Positions 37,640-51,900 of a DNA stretch of 64,000 bases are shown here, piece after piece. The notes under the pieces are model-generated. The model had not been told where the DNA came from, made no database searches, and was given only the letters and a program-made list of their open reading frames with translations. A program made the translations under genes and the position numbers. This DNA is from Tetrahymena thermophila SB210. Taxonomy: Eukaryota; Ciliophora; Oligohymenophorea; Hymenostomatida; Tetrahymenidae. The first letter of the stretch is position 1. Every line of letters starts with the position of its first letter. The DNA lies in assembly GCF_000189635.1 (NCBI RefSeq), contig NW_002476407.1:913501-977500 (forward strand). Direction: 5' to 3'.

Positions 37640-38703
37640 CTAGATAAAGCAGGTTGTTTGCTTATCTTGATATTATAGTTGGATATTTATAGTAAATTTA
37701 TATATTTATCAACCAGTATGAGAAAAGGAAACAAAAATTAATTATATTTACCAAAAATTTTCAAAAAATTATAGTTAATTATTTAGTAATACTAATATAA
37801 TAGCCAAAATTTTTGCTTTTATTTATTTACTTCTACTTTAGTCTATGAAATTTTTAGAATTTCATTCATTTTACATTCTTTAAGGATAACTTTAAGAGAT
37901 TTTAAATGAAATTACACTTAAATATATTAGGAAAGCCTTAAAAAATTAATTAAAATTATTCTAAAATTACAGAATTAAACAACTGAAATTTTAATTTTGA
38001 ATAATTTTATTTTTATTTTCATTTATATTTTAAATAAATTTAAATTAACACATAGTATTAAAAATATTTACTCATGGTTTAATATTTTATATTAAGTTAT
38101 AAACTTCTTTAAATAACCATGTTAAGCTACTATAAGTTAGATTTAAATATTTAGAAACACTCATTAAATCCATTTTTATATGAATATACATGAGTAACAA
38201 ACATATGAACACTTTAAAAATTTAAATTAAAAGAAATTTTAGAAAAATAGTTTAAATTATTTTAAAATTTTCTAAAATAGGAAAAAGAAATTGTTCAAAA
38301 AAAATGTATCTATTAAAACAATTTAAAAAAATTCTAGATAATACAAGTATTTTTATATTATTCCTTATTTATTTATCTTTTCTATTCAAGTAAAAGCTTC
38401 ACATTTATTGTTAATTAATTTTTATTATTAAAATAAATTAAACATAAAAGGTCTTAATTAACTTTGATTTTATTTAAAATATGAGAATTTATATAAAAAA
38501 AGATGAAGATTTCAATATTATTTTAATAATGCTTGATAATCTTTAAATAATAATTAATTTAATTTAAATAGAATTGCATACAAAAATATCATTCATTATT
38601 TGTTCCTTCGTGATATAATAAATTCAATATATTCGTATTGGAAAGAAACAATTATTTATAAAGCTTATTTACTTATATTTTTTAGTCATAAATATATATT
38701 ATA
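37640..38703. other. AT-rich spacer between divergent genes
   Basis: Shared upstream region of the K+ channel (-) and the B-box/WD-like gene (+); nothing else is supported. Confidence 0.6.
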
Positions 38704-40401
38704 ATGAGTTATAATTGCTTAAAACATAAAAGTAAAGCAATCCTCTTTTGTATTGACGATAAATGCTCTAAATAAAGTAGATATATCTGTAGTAAATGTG
38801 AAATTAACAACGAGCATGATAATCATTAAATAGAAATGATTGAAGAAATACCTAAAAAAGTCAATAGATGTGTTTTTTAAGATGACCCAAAAGAAAAATT
38901 AATTTCTTCAACAAAGGAACTTATCAAATAAATAAAATAGAAATTAAACAATTTACTGCAAAGATATGAAGAGTAAATATGCTTACTTGTTAAAGATGAG
39001 TGCTTAAAAGTAGAGAATTAACTTTAAAAAGGAAAGAAAATGTTATCATCTAATTTTAATGAGCTACTAATTGAGGATTAAGAGTTATTTATTGATTTAG
39101 TAAATAACAGAATTGGATTCGATTCAATAGCTTAAAATGTCAGAAACAGATAAACACAGCTAGAATAATCTATTTCGTAAATTTAGTCTACGTTATAAGA
39201 AAGATTAACCCTACAGACTTTTAAAAAAATAAAAGCTTTTGAAATATAGCTTGACACTATTTGTAATTTTATTACGCTAATTTTTTACTTACATAAAAGT
39301 CAAAATTCAAAAATTTAATCTTTTGCTACAAAAATTAACAGATAATATCCAAGAAAAGTCTTTTTGCATGTTAAATGAAGATGAGTTAGTGGTTGGGGAA
39401 GAAGATGGAAGCTTAAAACTGATAAATTTAGAATAGAATAAACAAATTGCTTCTATTGAACTTAAGCGAGTTGTATCAAGTTTTTCGTTAGAAAAAATTA
39501 GTTCTTTCTAAGTTGTAGCTTATGAAAAATAATCAGAATTTTTAGAAATAGTAGACTTTAATGCTTTACAAGGAAAAAATATAATACTATTAAAAAACAA
39601 AGTAACAACTTAAAAGTAAATAATTAAAATTAGATTGAAATATTTATAAATATTCGTTATTAGGGTTTAATTTCTTGTATCAAATCTGTCGTTTTTGGAG
39701 AGATAATTAGTATTGGTTATACAAATGGCTAGCTAAAAATATATAACTACAAAGAGAAGACTTTTGTTTCAAAAATAGATTGCAATTTTGATAATTCAAA
39801 TGCTGATATGTCTATACAGTGCATTGATATTCTTAATGATCTAATTGCTGTTGGAGGTAAAAGTGGGTTTGTTATGATTTGGAATTGGAAAAGTGGTTAA
39901 CTTGTTAAAATTCTAAAGAAAGCCTTTACAAATAGTGACTTATCTTCGAAAAGCAATACACACGAAGTAAATAAGGGCAGGTCCATTAAAAGAATTTTAT
40001 TTGTAAATGCAAATGAAATTCTTACATAAGGAGAAGATGTTAACTCGTTTTAATTTTATTCACTTAATATTGAGAATTAGCAGTAATATCCACTAAGTTA
40101 CATTAATGTGATTAGATTCTTATAACCTTAGGATTATCAATCTATAATAATCAAAAAACCATAATATGAGCTTCCTTTAGACTTTGAAACATTTTAAAAT
40201 GAATATAGCAGGGATAATATTATTTTTATACAAAAAGATTTTAGAAAAAATGGACAATATTTGTAGATTTACTGCCATTCTACTAACAAAATAAAAGGTT
40301 AATACTATTTAGAAAGAAGTTCTTAAATAGTAGCTGTATATCTTACTTCTAAGCATCTCATCGTGTTTTATTAAGACGGAATCATAGAAGCATATGTATG
40401 A
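38704..40401 (+). CDS. B-box-like zinc finger, coiled coil and WD-like repeat protein
   Basis: Exons 38704-39262, 39300-39601 and 39664-40401 join in frame (532 residues, TGA at 40399-40401). The first 40 residues form a zinc-binding box: C-x2-H, C-x4-C, C-x2-C and two His (C-L-K-H ... F-C-I-D-D-K-C ... I-C-S-K-C ... H-D-N-H), like the B-box of TRIM-type proteins. A Leu/Gln/Lys coiled coil covers ~60-190. The rest consists of beta-propeller-like repeats (V-V-G-E-E-D-G-S-L-K-L-I, I-S-I-G-Y-T-N-G-Q-L-K-I, A-V-G-G-K-S-G-F-V-M-I-W-N-W). This finger-coil-propeller layout is common in ciliates. No RING is present, so ligase activity is not expected. Intron 1 is only 37 bp. Confidence 0.82.
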
Positions 40402-40583
40402 TGAAATTGTTTTGTTGATAAATAATTTACAGTTATTAAAATATATTTCCATTTGTGAATTATTGAGTTTGATTTTAATGTATTAATAGTAATTATATAT
40501 TTTCTAGCTTGATATTTCTATATTTAATCAATGTTTAAATGTTTATGTTGAGTTTTCAAATTAATTCATTTTCAAATATTAAT

Positions 40584-41435
40584 TCAAAATGGGATTCTGC
40601 AATTAGGACAATTTTTTTCCCTCAAAGCCCTAACACATTCACTATGGAAAACATGTCTACAAGGTAGAACTAATATTCTTTCTTCTGGTAAACACTAATC
40701 TATACAGATACTGCATAATCTATGCTCATCATACCTAAAACTTACATCCTATTAAGACAAACTTTAATTAATATTAAATTAATTATTTTATTAATTCTAG
40801 TTTTATTATTAATTTTATTATTATTATTATTAAAATTGTTATTGTTATTATTATTACTATTATTATTATTATTGTTAGCTCTATTAAAGTAAGCTCACTG
40901 ATAAATCGCTCTAATCTAATAATAATTATTATTATAAATTATGTATATTTTATAGATTCCTACTCTTTAATTTTTCGTAGCCAAAAATTAAATTTAAAAA
41001 TAATATTAAACTTATTGCTACTTCAGATCCATATATAGCATTATTAATATCCTAATTAATATCATCGTTTATAGATTTAAAAAGTATTTTATATGAATCT
41101 ATAGTGTAAAAATTACTATTAGCACAAAGAAACGCAATACCTGATGTAACTAAAAAGTAAAATATTATGTAGATTAAGAGTTTGCACTTTTAATTTTAGA
41201 ATCTAATTAAGCTTATACGCCTGTTATTCATTTTATAAGTTATATTCTCAGATATGATTGAAAAAATCCAATAGCTAAGTTAAATAGAGCAAAAAACAAT
41301 TCGATCCTATTAAGTAACTTCAGGACTATAGTATGAATTGCTAAATAAAATGTATTTAGTATTTAAATAAATATCTATAAAGGCGAAACCATAAAAAACT
41401 AGTCTATATATTTGTTTTAAAATTTTCTTTATCAT
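40584..41435 (-). CDS. Membrane protein with C-terminal RING-H2 finger and polyglutamine tract
   Basis: Single exon from ATG at 41433-41435 to TGA at 40584-40586, 283 residues. Four hydrophobic helices occupy the first ~165 residues. A pure Gln/Asn linker follows, encoded mostly by TAA/TAG runs. The protein ends in a RING-H2 finger: C-S-I-C, then C-x-H-x2-H (P-C-R-H-V-F-H-S-E-C) and C-P-N-C, with the protein ending five residues later. RING-H2 membrane proteins act as E3 ubiquitin ligases; substrate unknown. The open frame extends upstream of this ATG without another ATG, so a short upstream exon is possible. It is a tandem paralogue of 41847-42350. Confidence 0.85.
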
Positions 41436-41846
41436 TTTTGTTACTTCTATTTTAGGTCTATCTATATCAATCTGTCTTAAAAATTGTATTTTAAAAGATT
41501 GATTTATAATTTTTAGATATTTTTCTTAATTTATAATTTCTTTAAAAAGCAAATGAAAAAGAAAACATGATATTTTTTTATGAGAAATAATTCAAAAATG
41601 AAAAAAAAAAAATGATTTTTTACATTATTAAAAATTTAAAAGAAAATATTTTTAAATTATATTTTAATTGTATGTGTTTAACACTAAACTTTATAAAACA
41701 ATATGCAGTCTCAAAGATATATTTTTTACTTTTTCTTCACCATTCTAAAAAAATTACATAACACAATAAATAAATATTGCATACTTTAATTTCTCCTATA
41801 ATCCTATAAGATAGTCTTCTTAATTAAAATAAATATTAATATGATA
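41436..41846. other. Spacer between the RING gene and its RING-less paralogue
   Basis: AT-rich. On the minus strand the frame of the upstream paralogue stays open past its TGA for ~70 codons with no RING-like cysteines, so no missing RING exon is evident here. Confidence 0.5.
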
Positions 41847-42350
41847 TCAATTTAAAAGAGGTTATTAACTATCTACAAGGGTTTGTAAAGACTTTAATTA
41901 TCTATAGGTAAATACTAAATTTGATAGAAGAATAGCGCTTATAGAAAATTCCATAATAGTTACTACTTTTATTATTTAACCACTATTTTAATCTGCTTAG
42001 AAAGCATCATCTATGTTTATTTAATCCCCAAAATAAAGTATAGTTAAATAAAATCCTACAGCAAGAGGGATAAGGATGTAAATTATTGTAAAAACCTTAA
42101 TCTTTTGTTTGTGTTATGAAAAATTGTAAGCGCTAATAACAGAATAGAATATAAAACATGATATTTACTCAGCGATTATGGTGAATATCCAAAAAGAAAA
42201 TTGATAAATAGCTAATCCAACACTATTTTAAAATGTGATCTGTGAATTTATTTAGCAATTAAGCAACAAATACTTTATCGAAAAATAAAAGACAACAAAA
42301 GCGAAGCAATAAAAGAAAAGTCTGAATGTTTAGAATATTACCCTTATCAT
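41847..42350 (-). CDS. RING-less paralogue of the adjacent membrane RING protein
   Basis: ATG at 42348-42350, TGA at 41847-41849, 167 residues. It aligns along its length with the membrane part of 40584-41435: shared R-L-x-F-Y-x-F-A-F start, W-I-F-x-I-I helix, a F-Y-x-x-x helix 3, S-x-I-x-x-x-N-L-x-F helix 4 and Q/K-L-K-S-x-x-L-Q. It stops where the neighbour's Gln-rich linker begins, so it lacks the RING. It is either a truncated paralogue or a gene whose RING exon I cannot find. The frame also stays open upstream of the ATG, with weak similarity to the same region of the neighbour. Confidence 0.6.
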
Positions 42351-43552
42351 TTTTTATTGTTATTGTGTATATTTTAAATATTCTAAGGTCTTTTTATCTA
42401 ATTAAAAATATTTATGATTTTTACAAAGATATGTAAGAAAGGTTCATTCAAAAAGTAATATTAAAATTTATAAATACCACATATTTAATTAAGTAAAAAA
42501 ATTTTAAGTGAAAATTTTTAAAGTCAATTTTTGATTATTAATATTTTCTAAAAAGATAAAAAATTTTCATCAATTTTTGAGCAAATTAATTTACAGAATT
42601 TTGTTGAGCAATTTAATGCATACTTTAATTTAGGTAAAGATTTTATAAATAAATAAATAAATTTTTGTTATTTTAATTTTGTAAAATTAATAAAAACTAA
42701 AAATTTTTAGCATTTTTTTAATCTTGATATTTTTCAACAATTTTTTTGTGTAATTAAAAAATAAATAAGATAATCTAATTAAATTTATTTGAGAAAACAA
42801 ATATAATTTTTTATTTGAAAACAACTCAAATATTATAAATATGTTCGTTTAGTTTACAATTTTTATTTTGGTTTTAGTTTAATAAAAATCAATTTTCTTT
42901 AAAAAACCTTGTAAAACTATCTTTTTCAAAGAAATTTATAATATTTCGATGTTTTTATTCAAAAATATCTAATAATAATGTTTTTTTCATATAAAAAATA
43001 AATAAACATTTAAAAAAAAAATAATTTCACTCTAAATTATTTTTAACTTAGCATTAAAATAAATAATAAATAAAAGCTTTTCATAGTAAATTATTTCTTT
43101 TTAAATAGCCATGAGTAGAATTTTAAGTGGAATAGTGAATACTCCTTTAATTCATTTTAAAAATTCAAAATACCTTTTAAGATTTAAAAAGTAAAGATTA
43201 TTTTAATGTAATCAAAAAATTTAAGTATAACAAAGTTGCAAAAGAAAATATAATTCATATACAAGCTAAGTAAATGACACAGATAATAGGATGACAAATC
43301 GACATTTACAAAGAAAATTAAATTTTAAATAACTAGATCTTTACTGTTTCAGTAAAAATTAATGCATAAGAGACGTATCTAACGTAAAATCTAATGTGAT
43401 GAAATACACGCAATGAGAAAAAAGAATCTTTTGATGTATTTACCTTAAAAACAAATTTTGTATATCTGTTTAATAAAAAATTTATTTTTAAAAACAAACA
43501 AACAATAAATTAAATAAAAACACAATAAAGCTTTAAATAGAAAAATTAAAAG
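42351..43552. other. AT-rich spacer
   Basis: Upstream regions of the RING-less paralogue (-) and the aminotransferase (+); no gene or structured element supported. Confidence 0.6.
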
Positions 43553-45806
<2,254 letters not shown>

Positions 45807-45968
45807 GAAATAAAAATACTTATTTGTATATTCTTACTACTTATATTGCATAAGAGGAAATAAATAAATCATTAGACCTCTGTTAAAATATCTGTATTTT
45901 ACATGCTCATTTATGTTAATATGTTAAATAATTCGTTTTTTGCAACTTTAAGTATCTCAAATTACTTT
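45807..45968. other. Gap between convergent genes
   Basis: Short AT-rich 3' region between the aminotransferase and the topoisomerase-like gene; nothing else. Confidence 0.5.
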
Positions 45969-47558
45969 TCAAATAAGAAATTAAATAAATAAAATTATTT
46001 CAAATTATTCATCAAACTTCAAAGCATAAAATTTCATATTTTAATATTAATTATTTGTAAAAATTTTTATTTTATTTAAATAAGTATTTGAATATTGTAA
46101 ATATAAGAATAATTATCCATTAAAAATTAATTTATTTATTAATAAAAGTTAAAAATTATTTTTGGTGTTTAATTTAATATTCATATTATTAGTTATGAAA
46201 AAAATAATTTGCTATTTTAAGGGTTAAAACCTTGTGATTGATAGTAGAGGTTAAAATATAAAAACTAATTAAATTTATTCTTAAATATTTTCAAAGTTTA
46301 AAAGAACTGTTTAAATTTTTTATTCAATTTTCAATGAAAAATCTAAAATATTTTTTTAAAAGTAAAAAAATTAATGAAAATAAAAAGTAAATTGAAAAAA
46401 AAAATGTAAAGAAAAAATAATAAACACATTTTACCTATATTATTTTCCCAATTATTTCATAACTTCTAATTCATCTTAATCTTAAACATTTAAATTTTTA
46501 ATCAATTAATCTTATTTTATAATCTAATTAATAAAATTCACGTGAGTACCTCCATTTTATGGTAATCCATTAACAAATGAAATTATATTCTTTTATAATT
46601 ACTAACCTGGAATTATAATATTATTTTTATCTTCTAGAATTATGAGTTAATAATATTAATCAACAAAATTAATAATATTTAAATTCTATTATTTATGTTC
46701 TTCATTAATAAACATATATAAATAATCTAATAAATTATTTACATTTATAATTTATCTGTCTAAAAATAATCTTGTATTATTATCCTGTTTACAATAAATT
46801 ATAGTAGATGAATAAATTCCAATCATTTATGCATATAAAATTTATTTTAATAATGGTAATTAATCTTTTTCAAACTTGAAAAAATTATAATCTATTTTAA
46901 ATCTTATTTACACATAATCATCCTCTTATTATTGTATTAATTATTTATTGTTAATACTTGATTGTATATTATCTTTTTTTTATTTGTTATTGTTTATTTT
47001 TACATGAGTTATTTAAGGTTCACTATGTTTAGTATTTCCTTCATAATGTAATTATTTGAAAATTAAATTATCATATTTAGTTTCTACCTCAAAATATTCA
47101 GATAATACATTTGTTAATTTTGCACCATAACCATTCTTTCCTCCAGTTAATTTTGGATCATTTAAATTTGTATTTTAATAATTTGATGAAGTTCTTTCAT
47201 GTGAAAATATTAATTCTGGAATAAATATATTATCTTATTTTTCAATAGGAATACCTTTTCCAACCGTTTTCAAAACAATTTCACCTTCAATTTCATCAAA
47301 ATCTAAATATATTTATATTCCTTTTTTTTATTTTCTCTATTGAAATATAACATCTCTTGCATTGGTTAAAATTTCACCTATTACAGTTAATAAACCTGGA
47401 ATTATTTTAACTTTTTTATACTCTAATGTTATTTAATTCTCTTAATTTTTAGAGTAAATTGGAGTCATAATTTCTTCAGGTTGTATAGAACCTATGTACA
47501 TATCAGCACATTATCTAACGTGCAATTCAAATTTCATTTATTTGTATTGATTTTGCAT
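45969..47558 (-). CDS. Type IIA DNA topoisomerase, ATPase/transducer half only (truncated)
   Basis: ATG at 47556-47558; first in-frame TGA at 45969-45971. Only the first ~375 residues (down to about 46420) resemble topoisomerase II; the last ~150 codons are AT-driven sequence, so the real end may be nearer 46420. Landmarks in order: the A-D-M-Y-I-G-S strand, G-E-I-L-T-N-A-R-D (Bergerat motif with Glu and Asn), V-G-K-G-I-P-I, L-I-F-S-H-E-R-T-S-S-N-Y, the ATP-binding G-G-K-N-G-Y-G-A-K-L loop, and S-F-V-N-G-x-P-x-x-G-G-T-H-V in the transducer. TOPRIM, active-site Tyr and the DNA gate are absent, so it cannot cut DNA. The N-D-G-x-G motif is altered to T-V-G-K-G. Its 5' flank matches those of the three genes upstream. 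Confidence 0.8.
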
Positions 47559-47658
47559 TTTTTTTATTTATTTATTTATTTATTTTTAAATTATTGATTT
47601 AATTATCTAATGATATATAAATTTCTATTATTTCTTATTTATTTGTTTTTCAATTTTT

Positions 47659-47760
47659 CATAAAAATATAATTTTTATTTTTTGTTTTGTTTTCGTTTTT
47701 ATTTTTTTTTTTTTGTTGTTTTTTCTTTTTATTTTGTTTTTTTTTTTATTTTTTTAAATT
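47659..47760. repeat. Shared T-rich 5'-flank block, copy 1 (upstream of the topoisomerase-like gene)
   Basis: About 100 bp of T-rich sequence containing ATAAAAATATAATTTTTATT, TTTTGTTTTCGTTTTTATT and TTGTTGTTTTTTC. It is nearly identical to 48726-48828 and similar to 52288-52380. It lies 100-200 bp upstream of the minus-strand ATG, so a promoter/5'-UTR role is possible. Confidence 0.85.
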
Positions 47761-47808
47761 AATGATAAAAAGTTATAAATTGTTAATTAAAAAGATCATA
47801 TTTCCTAG

Positions 47809-47823
47809 CTCAGGAAAAGATCA
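47809..47823. promoter_or_regulatory. 15-bp word shared between two intergenic regions of the cluster
   Basis: CTCAGGAAAAGATCA, found again exactly at 52406-52420. In both places it sits just beyond the T-rich block, between two minus-strand genes. Function unknown: 3'-end signal, protein site or duplication remnant. Confidence 0.5.
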
Positions 47824-47868
47824 ACTTTTAGCGTAAATAATGTTTTAAAATAAAGAAAGTAATAGAAA

Positions 47869-48579
47869 TCATTTTCTAATTTGATTATTGTAGGGTGGTA
47901 AATTTATAAATTAAGGTGAATCTAAGATATTATTGCTCATATTGATTATCTACGAATTCTACCCTTGGATATTTTAATGATATATGTTCTAGTTCTAGTT
48001 CTAGTATTGATATTGGGGAATTTAACTAAAGGGATCATTGTATTAGGGAGCTTGGCCAAATGGATCGTATTGATGATAAGCTTATTACATTGGAGCTTAA
48101 TTATAGGGATTATATTACTGAGGAATTTGATATGTTGGAACTTAACTATAGAAAGCATTCTATTGAGGAATTTGTTAGATCGGAGCTTAATTATAGTTAA
48201 ATTATTATTGAGGCAACATATAAGGGACATATTATTAAGCTATTCTTTTATTTATAAAATCTATAATTTCTTGTTTATTGGGTGGATTTTAAGATTTTTC
48301 CTCATACCACTACTAATACTAAAATAAAATGGAATTTTATCTGCTACATTGATCAAGATATTTAAAAACATTTTTTATTTTTTCTTATTCTAATTTAAGA
48401 TGAAAACTATCATTTTATATTTCTTATTCCTCACTCATATTAATATCTGTCTTCAACAAGAAACCTAAATGCTTCTTTAATTCAACAAAGTCTTGTTATG
48501 GTATATGTTATTACATTTATAGATTCTAATCTATAATTTCATTTTTAGGTTGATTTTATACAAAATCAAACTGTTTCAT
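47869..48579 (-). CDS. Short member of the Gln-rich cluster family (N- and C-terminal parts only)
   Basis: ATG at 48577-48579 (an in-frame ATG at 48514-48516 matches the start of the 52490-55481 gene and may be the true one); TGA at 47869-47871; 236 residues. The first ~120 residues match the N-terminus of the 982-aa neighbour closely (shared H-L/I-G-F-L-L, Y-L-D/N-Q-C-S-R, Y-Q-Q-W-Y, S-Q-N-P-P, Q-E-I-I-D-F). The protein then switches directly to a Gln/Pro/Tyr repeat region (Y-N-Q-A-P, Q-I-P-Q-Q) like the C-terminus of the same neighbour. The ~700-residue middle is missing. The tail is prion-like in composition. Function unknown. Confidence 0.75.
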
Positions 48580-48725
48580 CTTCTCCAAACGATAGCTTTT
48601 CCTTCTATGTTTCTATGTTTCTTTATTATCTTGTTCTTATTATTCTCTTACTTGCTTTTAATATTATTCTATATAAATATTGTATTATTTCACAATAATA
48701 ATTTTTCATTTTTTTATTTTAACCA

Positions 48726-48828
48726 TTTTTCAAAAATAAAAATATAATTTTTATTTTTTGTTTTGTTTTCGTTTTTATTTTTTTTTTTGTTGTTTTTTCT
48801 TTTTATTTTGTTTTTTTTTTTACTTTTC
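48726..48828. repeat. Shared T-rich 5'-flank block, copy 2
   Basis: Nearly identical to 47659-47760. Here it lies upstream of the short Gln-rich gene (ATG at 48577-48579, minus) and abuts the 3' end of the 1087-aa gene. Confidence 0.85.
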
Positions 48829-48876
48829 AAATTATATATTTCAATATTCAGTTATAAAAAAGTATTTCAGAATCCA

Positions 48877-48949
48877 TCAATTGTTGTATTTATTATCGTC
48901 ATCAAAAAAATTGGGTGGATCGAATTCGAATTAAGAGATACATAGATTA

Positions 48950-48989
<40 letters not shown>

Positions 48990-51900
48990 ATTATAAATCG
49001 TTATTATAATTATAATTATAATTTGTAGTCCTGTCTTGATACAAGGTCAATGCTTGGTTTTGATAATTATTTTCAAAATTATTGGGAGTACCGTAAATAA
49101 ATTATGTATTTAAATCGGCGTTGAAGTTATAATATTAGAATTCATATTTTTCTTCTTCTTCATATTATTCTTCTTCCATTTGAAGAGCCTAATTATTGTT
49201 CTATTCGGATTATTAAATTTAGTGGAATTATATTTGTTATGGTTCCTCATGTTGGTAGTCCATTTCTTAATCTTAGAGCGCAAATCTACGGAACTTTTCC
49301 TATTACTACTACTGAAATTCGATATTTTAAGAGAAATATATCTCATAAGCCCATCTTTGTTATTCTCCATTAGGGGCAATATCTAAGGGCACATATCCAC
49401 AAGTTGTATTTAATATATTTGGTGGTTGTTATTATTAATTCTGCTATTATTAATTCTACTATTAATTCTGCTATTATTATTGTGGCTCAGGGATAACATC
49501 TGCGTTAGATTAAATTTAGATTTCCTATTATTCGATATTATTATTTTAATTCATAACATTGCTCTAACTGTTGTTAACAGAATTTTTATTTTTCGTATTT
49601 GGTCTCTTGTATGATTTTTTAGCTTTCTTAATTTTTTTGTTTATGGGAATAGAATTAGAATTTTAATCTCCAGGTATTTCATCATCATCTTGGTTTTCTT
49701 AATCATTTTTAGGATTTAATTCTTCTTCTTATTAATTTTTTTTAATATATTCCTCCCTTTATTTCTTCTCTAATTCTAATCCCAAATATTATTATGGACC
49801 GTAAAATTCTATAAATTAAAAGAGCTAATAGTTTAATTAATTTAAATCGCTTGTTTGATATTTCTCGACCACAAAATTCTATATAAATAACATACTTTAT
49901 GCGAACTTAATTTCATATTATTAATTTTAAATATTTATTTATATTTATATATCATTTTGAAAAACTGAATTCATTCTCCTCTAAATATTTTGAATGTGCC
50001 TAAATAAGTGTTAACAGTGCTATACGTGAGGTTGATTCTTGAATCGAGCTTGGTTTCTATTAATTATTTCATATCTTTTGAGTAGACATTTTATAATAAG
50101 AGAAAATATCTGTACATCTCCACATTTGCTTACTTTGCATTGCTAGACAAAAAACTTTGCTTTTTCATAAAGCATAATATTTTATAATTTTCTAAGTTAA
50201 TTATATTATTCTTCATCTGAATCACCGCCCATATTAAGTTATTGTCGTTATTATTTATTTTTAATTGCTTTGCAGAAATTTTAAACCAAATAAATTTACG
50301 GTTCTAACACATATCCGTGTATAGTAGTCAATATATTTTTCCAAAATATATTAAAAAAGTGTCCTCCGTAGGTAAAATTTAAATTAGTAGGCAATACTAA
50401 TTATTTTCCCTTTTCTATATTGTCCATAATGTCTTTAAATTTATACTAGACACCAAAAATGTTATTCCTCATATTTAATTGTTTGTTTTAAAGAACTGAC
50501 TCTTCTGTGCAAATTTTTTATATCCTAATCATGTTGAATTTTTGATATTTTTCCAAATTATCTGATTTTTGATCTTAATTTATATTTTGGCTTTAATTTT
50601 ATTGATTTGGTGTATAATCAAAATCTTCACCTTATTCGCCTATTCTTAAATAAGGAACCACGACGGGTAATAATTATTTTTTTCCATTTCTTCCTTTGAT
50701 TATCTCAACAAAAACTCCCATTTTCATTTATTGGTTTTTAAAAAATTTTGGAAAATTAGAAGTTTTTTTACATTTTAAATTCTAAGCATCTGTTTAAAAA
50801 CTATCCATAAAACCGTCTTACTCTAAATATTTCGTATTTAGATAATGGATTGTGTTTGCTAAATAGTATTGTAAGTAAATTAATTCCTATAATATAGGTT
50901 TCAACTAGAAATCTTTGTTCTCTTGTGTTCTCATCTAATTCAATCCGTCATACTATTATTAAATTAAATTTAATCCTAGCAAGTAGTAGTCTATTTGCTT
51001 TTTTATCTCAAAATTTACGTTATTTTATTGATCATCTTATCGCATTTAGTTTATATGTTGAAATAGTTATTCGTTCGCCATCATCTCATATTAGAGAATA
51101 TTCTACACTCCGGTGAGATTATTTTAATTTTCATTGACGAATTTGCTCATATATTTAAAATAGCTGTGTTTCAAATCTTATTCTTATTGAGATTATTCTT
51201 ATTATAATGATCCGGATCCCATTTCAGCATTCATTAGATCTTCAATTTGTTGGCGCTTTTGCGAAAATTAGAAAGCATAACCTAATAAGAACGTTATATA
51301 ATATATCCACTTGTTATTGCAAAACGTCTTATCTGAAGATTCTTTCGCAAAACCAGACCAATACAATAAAATAGAATATGAATTATAAAACATATACTGA
51401 AGAAGAACTAGATCTTCTAGTTTTACTCTCTTTTACTCATTTCCGATATCCTGTAATGAATCTAATATTTTTTGTCCAATATCTACAACCTCATAGTCTA
51501 ATTTCATCTCTTCTAAAAATTTTTTATTGTATTTTTCTGAAATTTTTTCAAATTCTTTCAATTATTTTCTTTTACCTCTTTTATTATTTTTTATTCCTAA
51601 TTGATTCATGAAAATATTCTTTAATTCTTAAAATTCTTCTCTTTCATCCGCACTCACATTGTGAATGTTTTTGTTATTGTAGTCTAAATTTTAAATTATT
51701 CTCCCGAAAATTTTTTATTCTGTTAAATTTTCTATATCAAAATGAGATTATATTTATTTCTTTTCTTTAGCTATAGTATTCTATGGTCTTGAAATCTTAA
51801 AGCCACTCAAGAAATCTACAATTTCTTCATGATTGTAAATTTTTTTATCATTTTTTTATTTTTTATGAAACTATAGTAATAATGATTCTTATCTAAGTAA

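Noticed and set aside
47946..48327. Overlapping hydrophobic open frames on both strands
   Set aside because: They are shadows of the Gln/Pro/Tyr repeat region of the 236-aa gene, which continues through them when TAA/TAG are read as Gln.
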